The position numbers were made by a program, and so were the translations under genes. 8,525 bases of DNA from Vampirovibrionales bacterium. Its GTDB lineage: Bacteria; Cyanobacteriota; Vampirovibrionia; Vampirovibrionales; JAGQHJ01. Where the stretch lies: NCBI GenBank assembly GCA_025451145.1, contig JANWKX010000079.1, forward strand, positions 1-8,525, written 5' to 3'. This document shows positions 5,637-8,525 of this stretch, in pieces (position 1 is the first letter of the stretch; every line of letters starts with the position of its first letter). The notes under the pieces are model-generated. The model saw only the letters and a program-made list of their open reading frames with translations, had not been told where the DNA came from and searched no databases.

Positions 5637-6824
5637 ATGTCGTTATCTCACGATAAACCTGCGATTTATTATTTCTCCAGTATCGACTTTGATTTTTTGC
5701 TTCAAAGGCCGCAGCAACTTTATCACGCCTTTCGCGAGCAGACTGATGCTGGTTTTGAGTTTTTCTATATTCAACCGCGCCGTCGCAAGCGAAAAGACTT
5801 GCCTAAAACGCCCCCGGCCGAGAATGTTTTGACGGGATGCTTTAATATCCCCTTTCGCAATTCCCGAAGTGGCCCTTTGGAAGTGCTTAACCAATACTTT
5901 CGCTCCAAGACTATCCAGTCCATTTGCACACACTCAGGCCCTAAAATTGCCATTATCTCCACCAGCGCTTGGGAGCCCTATATCTCCAAACAAGACTTCG
6001 ATTTCATTTGCTATGACTATCTCGATTCCCTGGAGGTATTCGCTAAACCGAAGCATTTGAAACGGATGCAACGTTACCACCGATATCTTGTTGAAAAGAG
6101 CGATCTTGTTTTTGTGACTGCCCAAAAGCTTCTTGAGGAAATCCAGTCGGAATGCCCGGAACAAAAAACCGTATTGGTCTCTAATGGTGTTGATACAGAC
6201 TTCTTTCAAAGCCAAGCGGCTCAAGTAGAACAGGTGACGGATTATTGGAGAACCTCCCGGAAAGTGGTCGGCTATGTGGGCGCACTCTACCAATGGTTGG
6301 ATTTACCCTTGGTCATTCATGCCGCAAATGTGCTTTCCGATTTGGATTTTGTACTCATTGGGCCGCTTTGCCCGGAATATGAATCGCTCATACAAAGGGC
6401 CCCCGAAAATATTCACTGGCTTGGGCCAAAACCTTATCACACCATTCCTGCCTATATGAATCTGTTTGATGTGGCTTTAATCCCTTTTAAATCTGGACAT
6501 GTTGCAGAATCAACGAATCCGATTAAGCTTTATGAGTATTTTTCATTGGGTAAGCCTGTGGTAGCGACCCATATGCGGGAGCTTCAACGATTTGATGACG
6601 GAAAACTCCTTAAAATTGCTTCGGAAAGGCTCGACTTTATTAAAGCCATTCAGGGTTTTCTTCAATATGACGACCATAGTTGGCAAGCCAAACGCCAATC
6701 TATTGCCTTGGAGAATTCATGGCAAAGTAAAACCCAAATTATGATCAATAGTCTTGAGGAATTGCTATCATCAAATCCAGATTTGACTATCCCTGCTTTA
6801 ACAGCCACCCACACTGCCCCTTAA
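5637..6824 (+). CDS. GT-B glycosyltransferase, TuaH-like
   Basis: A 395-aa cytoplasmic or membrane-associated sugar transferase with the two-domain GT-B layout of GT4-type enzymes. The N-terminal domain opens with IYYFSSIDFDFLLQRPQQL (residues 10-28), the IYYF...QRPQQL pattern seen in TuaH and similar polysaccharide or teichuronic-acid glycosyltransferases. Further blocks are VFVTAQKLLEEI at 158-169, VSNGVDTDFF at 181-190 before the linker, VGYVGAL at 211-217 opening the nucleotide-sugar domain, NIHWLGPKPY at 258-267 and NPIKLYEYFSLGKPVV at 294-309, which holds the donor-binding glutamate region. The donor and acceptor are unknown; a role in capsule, exopolysaccharide or cell-wall glycan is inferred. 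ATG 5637 is chosen over TTG 5625; neither has a clear Shine-Dalgarno sequence, and a TGA at 5619 prevents further extension. No other polysaccharide gene is adjacent. The gene ends within the stop codon of the convergent kinase gene (4-bp overlap). Confidence 0.85.
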   Translation: MSLSHDKPAIYYFSSIDFDFLLQRPQQLYHAFREQTDAGFEFFYIQPRRRKRKDLPKTPPAENVLTGCFNIPFRNSRSGPLEVLNQYFRSKTIQSICTHSGPKIAIISTSAWEPYISKQDFDFICYDYLDSLEVFAKPKHLKRMQRYHRYLVEKSDLVFVTAQKLLEEIQSECPEQKTVLVSNGVDTDFFQSQAAQVEQVTDYWRTSRKVVGYVGALYQWLDLPLVIHAANVLSDLDFVLIGPLCPEYESLIQRAPENIHWLGPKPYHTIPAYMNLFDVALIPFKSGHVAESTNPIKLYEYFSLGKPVVATHMRELQRFDDGKLLKIASERLDFIKAIQGFLQYDDHSWQAKRQSIALENSWQSKTQIMINSLEELLSSNPDLTIPALTATHTAP

Positions 6825-8525
6825 ACATTAATTTGGGCAGGAGCTACAACCTTAACCGGGAAAATAACGGTAAACACTGAGCCAACCCCTAACTCACTTT
6901 CAACGGAAATGGTTCCCCCATGTAGCTCAACAAGCTTTTTAACCGTGCTTAGGCCAAGCCCCGTCCCCTCTTCACCTTTAGCCTGGTAATCCGTTAACCT
7001 GTAAAAAGGGTGAAACAACGTGGGAATTTTATTATCCGGAATACCAATACCGGAATCCTGGACCTTCAGAACAATCGACTGCTGATCAAGGGAGTGGAAC
7101 AACGTAAAAATAATTTTGCCGGATTCTTTATTATATTTCACAGCATTACTTAAAAGATTAATGGCGATTTGGCGAAATTGGAGCGGATCAACCCATAATC
7201 GGTTAAGACCCGATTCTTTCTTAAAGTGCAACGTTAAATGCTTTGCATTGGCTTGTGGTTGAATCACCGATTTAATTTCGTTAATAATCGGATCCAACTC
7301 TATCCACTGGGGTGATAATTCAAATTTCCCCTCTTCTTTTCGAGCGGTATCCAAGATATTAAGAACCATGTCCAGCATATGCTGGCCGCTGATTGAAATG
7401 TTATGGGCGTATTTTCTCTGCTTTTGCGTAAGGTTCCCTTCCAGATTTGATTCCAGCATATCACTATAATTAATAATGGCATTCAGAGGGTTTTTAAGAT
7501 CATGGGAAACCAAAGCCAAGACCTGGCTTTTTTCTTGGTTTGCTGTATCAGCCATTTGCCTTAACCGCTCAGACTCTCGTCTCGCCCCCTGTTCTCGATG
7601 GAAAAGCTCAGCTTGATACATGGCTGCTGCAATTTGCGGGGCAACCGACTGAAGGAAACTTTTTTCCTGGTCGGTCCATCGCCGCTGATGAGTGCATTGA
7701 TGCAAGACCAAATGGCCGTAATCCTGACCATGATATTGCATGGTTGCAACGATAGAAGACTGGATGTGGAATTTTTGGGCATAGTCTACATAAAAATCAG
7801 GGAAATCCTGGGCTGAGTTATAAATTGAGAAAATATCAGGGTAAGTCCCTTTCTCAGGTCGATACACTTGCCCATATTGTTCGATCTTATAGAGAGGTAC
7901 TTCTAACATATTTATGGGAATAATATCTGGAGTACGAAGGTACTGTCCACCCATTGTGATATTCGGTTTCGTCAACGGATTTGAGATATGGACAATAATA
8001 CAGCGATCAACGCCAAGAAATTGTCCAATTTCCCGTGCTGAAGCATTAAGAATAACCTCTAAATCGAATGTTTTACTAATTTCACTGAGGAGAAATCGAA
8101 TCAACTGCTCGCGCCCAAGACTATCACGTAATTGCCGCTCAATAGCAACTTTGCTTTCAATCTCATGCTGGAGGGTTAAATTACTTTGGGCTAACGCTTT
8201 GGTTCTATCGGCCACTTTCAGCTCAAGCTCTTTGGAAAGCTGATGCAATTCTTCCTGAGCTTCTTTCTGTGCCGTAATATTCTGTCGAATGGCAATATAC
8301 TGATAGGGTTTTCCTGCGCTATCCAAAAAGGGAACGATGGTGCCATTCACCCAATAATACGTGCCATCCTTGGCTTTATTCCTGATTTCGCCTTTCCAGA
8401 CCTGTCCTTGGGTGATGGTTCTCCACAGGTTTTCAAAGAATTCCCTGGTATGGTATCCCGAATTAATGATTCGGTGGGTTTTACCAAGGATCTCCTCTCT
8501 GGAATATTTTGAGATATTAACAAAC
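6821..8525 (-). CDS. Sensor histidine kinase, PAS-GAF-HisKA-HATPase (N-terminus beyond the right edge)
   Basis: 567 codons are visible and the frame stays open to the window edge, so the start is missing; the GTG at 8350 is an internal Val inside the PAS domain. Domains by visible residue: PAS with PAC at 1-90 (YSREEILGK; WKGEIRNKAKDGTYYWVNG; IRQNITAQKEA), coiled coil at 86-138, GAF at about 141-303, a short helix, HisKA at about 330-400 with the H-box LVSHDLKNPLNAI and phospho-acceptor His341, then HATPase_c with N-box NLLSNAVKYN (456-465), G1 DSGIGIP (490-496), FHPFYRL (504-510) and G2 GTGLGLSTVKKL (520-531). All catalytic motifs are intact. No membrane segment or receiver domain is visible, so signalling to a separate response regulator is inferred; none is in the window. 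The GAF resembles cyanobacterial ones (HQCTHQRRW) but lacks the bilin-binding Cys. The input signal is unknown. Confidence 0.95.
   Translation of the reverse strand, partial: FVNISKYSREEILGKTHRIINSGYHTREFFENLWRTITQGQVWKGEIRNKAKDGTYYWVNGTIVPFLDSAGKPYQYIAIRQNITAQKEAQEELHQLSKELELKVADRTKALAQSNLTLQHEIESKVAIERQLRDSLGREQLIRFLLSEISKTFDLEVILNASAREIGQFLGVDRCIIVHISNPLTKPNITMGGQYLRTPDIIPINMLEVPLYKIEQYGQVYRPEKGTYPDIFSIYNSAQDFPDFYVDYAQKFHIQSSIVATMQYHGQDYGHLVLHQCTHQRRWTDQEKSFLQSVAPQIAAAMYQAELFHREQGARRESERLRQMADTANQEKSQVLALVSHDLKNPLNAIINYSDMLESNLEGNLTQKQRKYAHNISISGQHMLDMVLNILDTARKEEGKFELSPQWIELDPIINEIKSVIQPQANAKHLTLHFKKESGLNRLWVDPLQFRQIAINLLSNAVKYNKESGKIIFTLFHSLDQQSIVLKVQDSGIGIPDNKIPTLFHPFYRLTDYQAKGEEGTGLGLSTVKKLVELHGGTISVESELGVGSVFTVIFPVKVVAPAQINV

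Noticed and set aside
5548..5832. Plus-strand 94-codon frame overlapping the start of the glycosyltransferase
   Set aside because: Most of it lies inside the glycosyltransferase gene in another frame, its start is non-ATG, and the translation has no recognisable motif.
7914..8243. Plus-strand 109-codon frame
   Set aside because: It is antisense to the kinase GAF and coiled-coil region, with basic low-information translation and no ribosome site.
8348..8350. GTG at 8350 as the start of the histidine kinase
   Set aside because: The frame continues upstream to the window edge with unmistakable PAS sequence (DGTYYWVNG spans this codon), so the GTG is an internal valine.

Overview
The window is a stretch of bacterial chromosome with moderate GC content, by eye in the mid-40s. 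It carries eight protein-coding genes, two of them cut by the window edges, plus one short inverted-repeat-bounded insertion. I see no rRNA, tRNA, CRISPR array, phage gene or full insertion sequence. The taxon is not fixed. The GAF domain of the sensor kinase resembles those of cyanobacterial kinases, and the gene set would fit a non-photosynthetic cyanobacterial relative such as Vampirovibrionia. That is an inference of low confidence.

Left part (1-2984): four genes lie on the minus strand. They are the start of an unrecognised protein that runs off the left edge, an RlmD/RumA-type 23S rRNA uracil-C5 methyltransferase, an apparently exported YbhB/PEBP-family protein, and a YjbQ/UPF0047 protein. 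A strong hairpin with flanking T-tracts separates yjbQ from the PEBP gene, so these are probably at least two transcription units.

Middle (2985-5355): a short Ppx/GppA-family phosphatase is divergent from yjbQ across an 80-bp spacer that contains an inverted repeat. Downstream it converges with a TadE/G-like pilus-associated protein that starts with TTG. A 207-bp element with 17-bp perfect (about 29-bp imperfect) terminal inverted repeats sits exactly between these two convergent genes. Its right end supplies the last base of the TadG-like stop codon. It looks like a MITE or a collapsed insertion sequence and is the most unusual structure in the window.

Right part (5356-8525): after a spacer with overlapping small open frames comes a TuaH-like GT-B glycosyltransferase on the plus strand. 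Its stop codon overlaps by 4 bp the stop codon of a convergent PAS-GAF-HisKA-HATPase sensor histidine kinase, which runs off the right edge.

Apart from a loose cell-surface theme (pilus-like protein, sugar transferase, exported PEBP protein), the genes do not form one pathway. I see no convincing novel multi-gene system here. The items most worth checking are the insertion element, its junction with the TadG-like stop codon, the unannotated open frames upstream of that gene, and the Asp-to-Glu change in the Ppx active-site motif.
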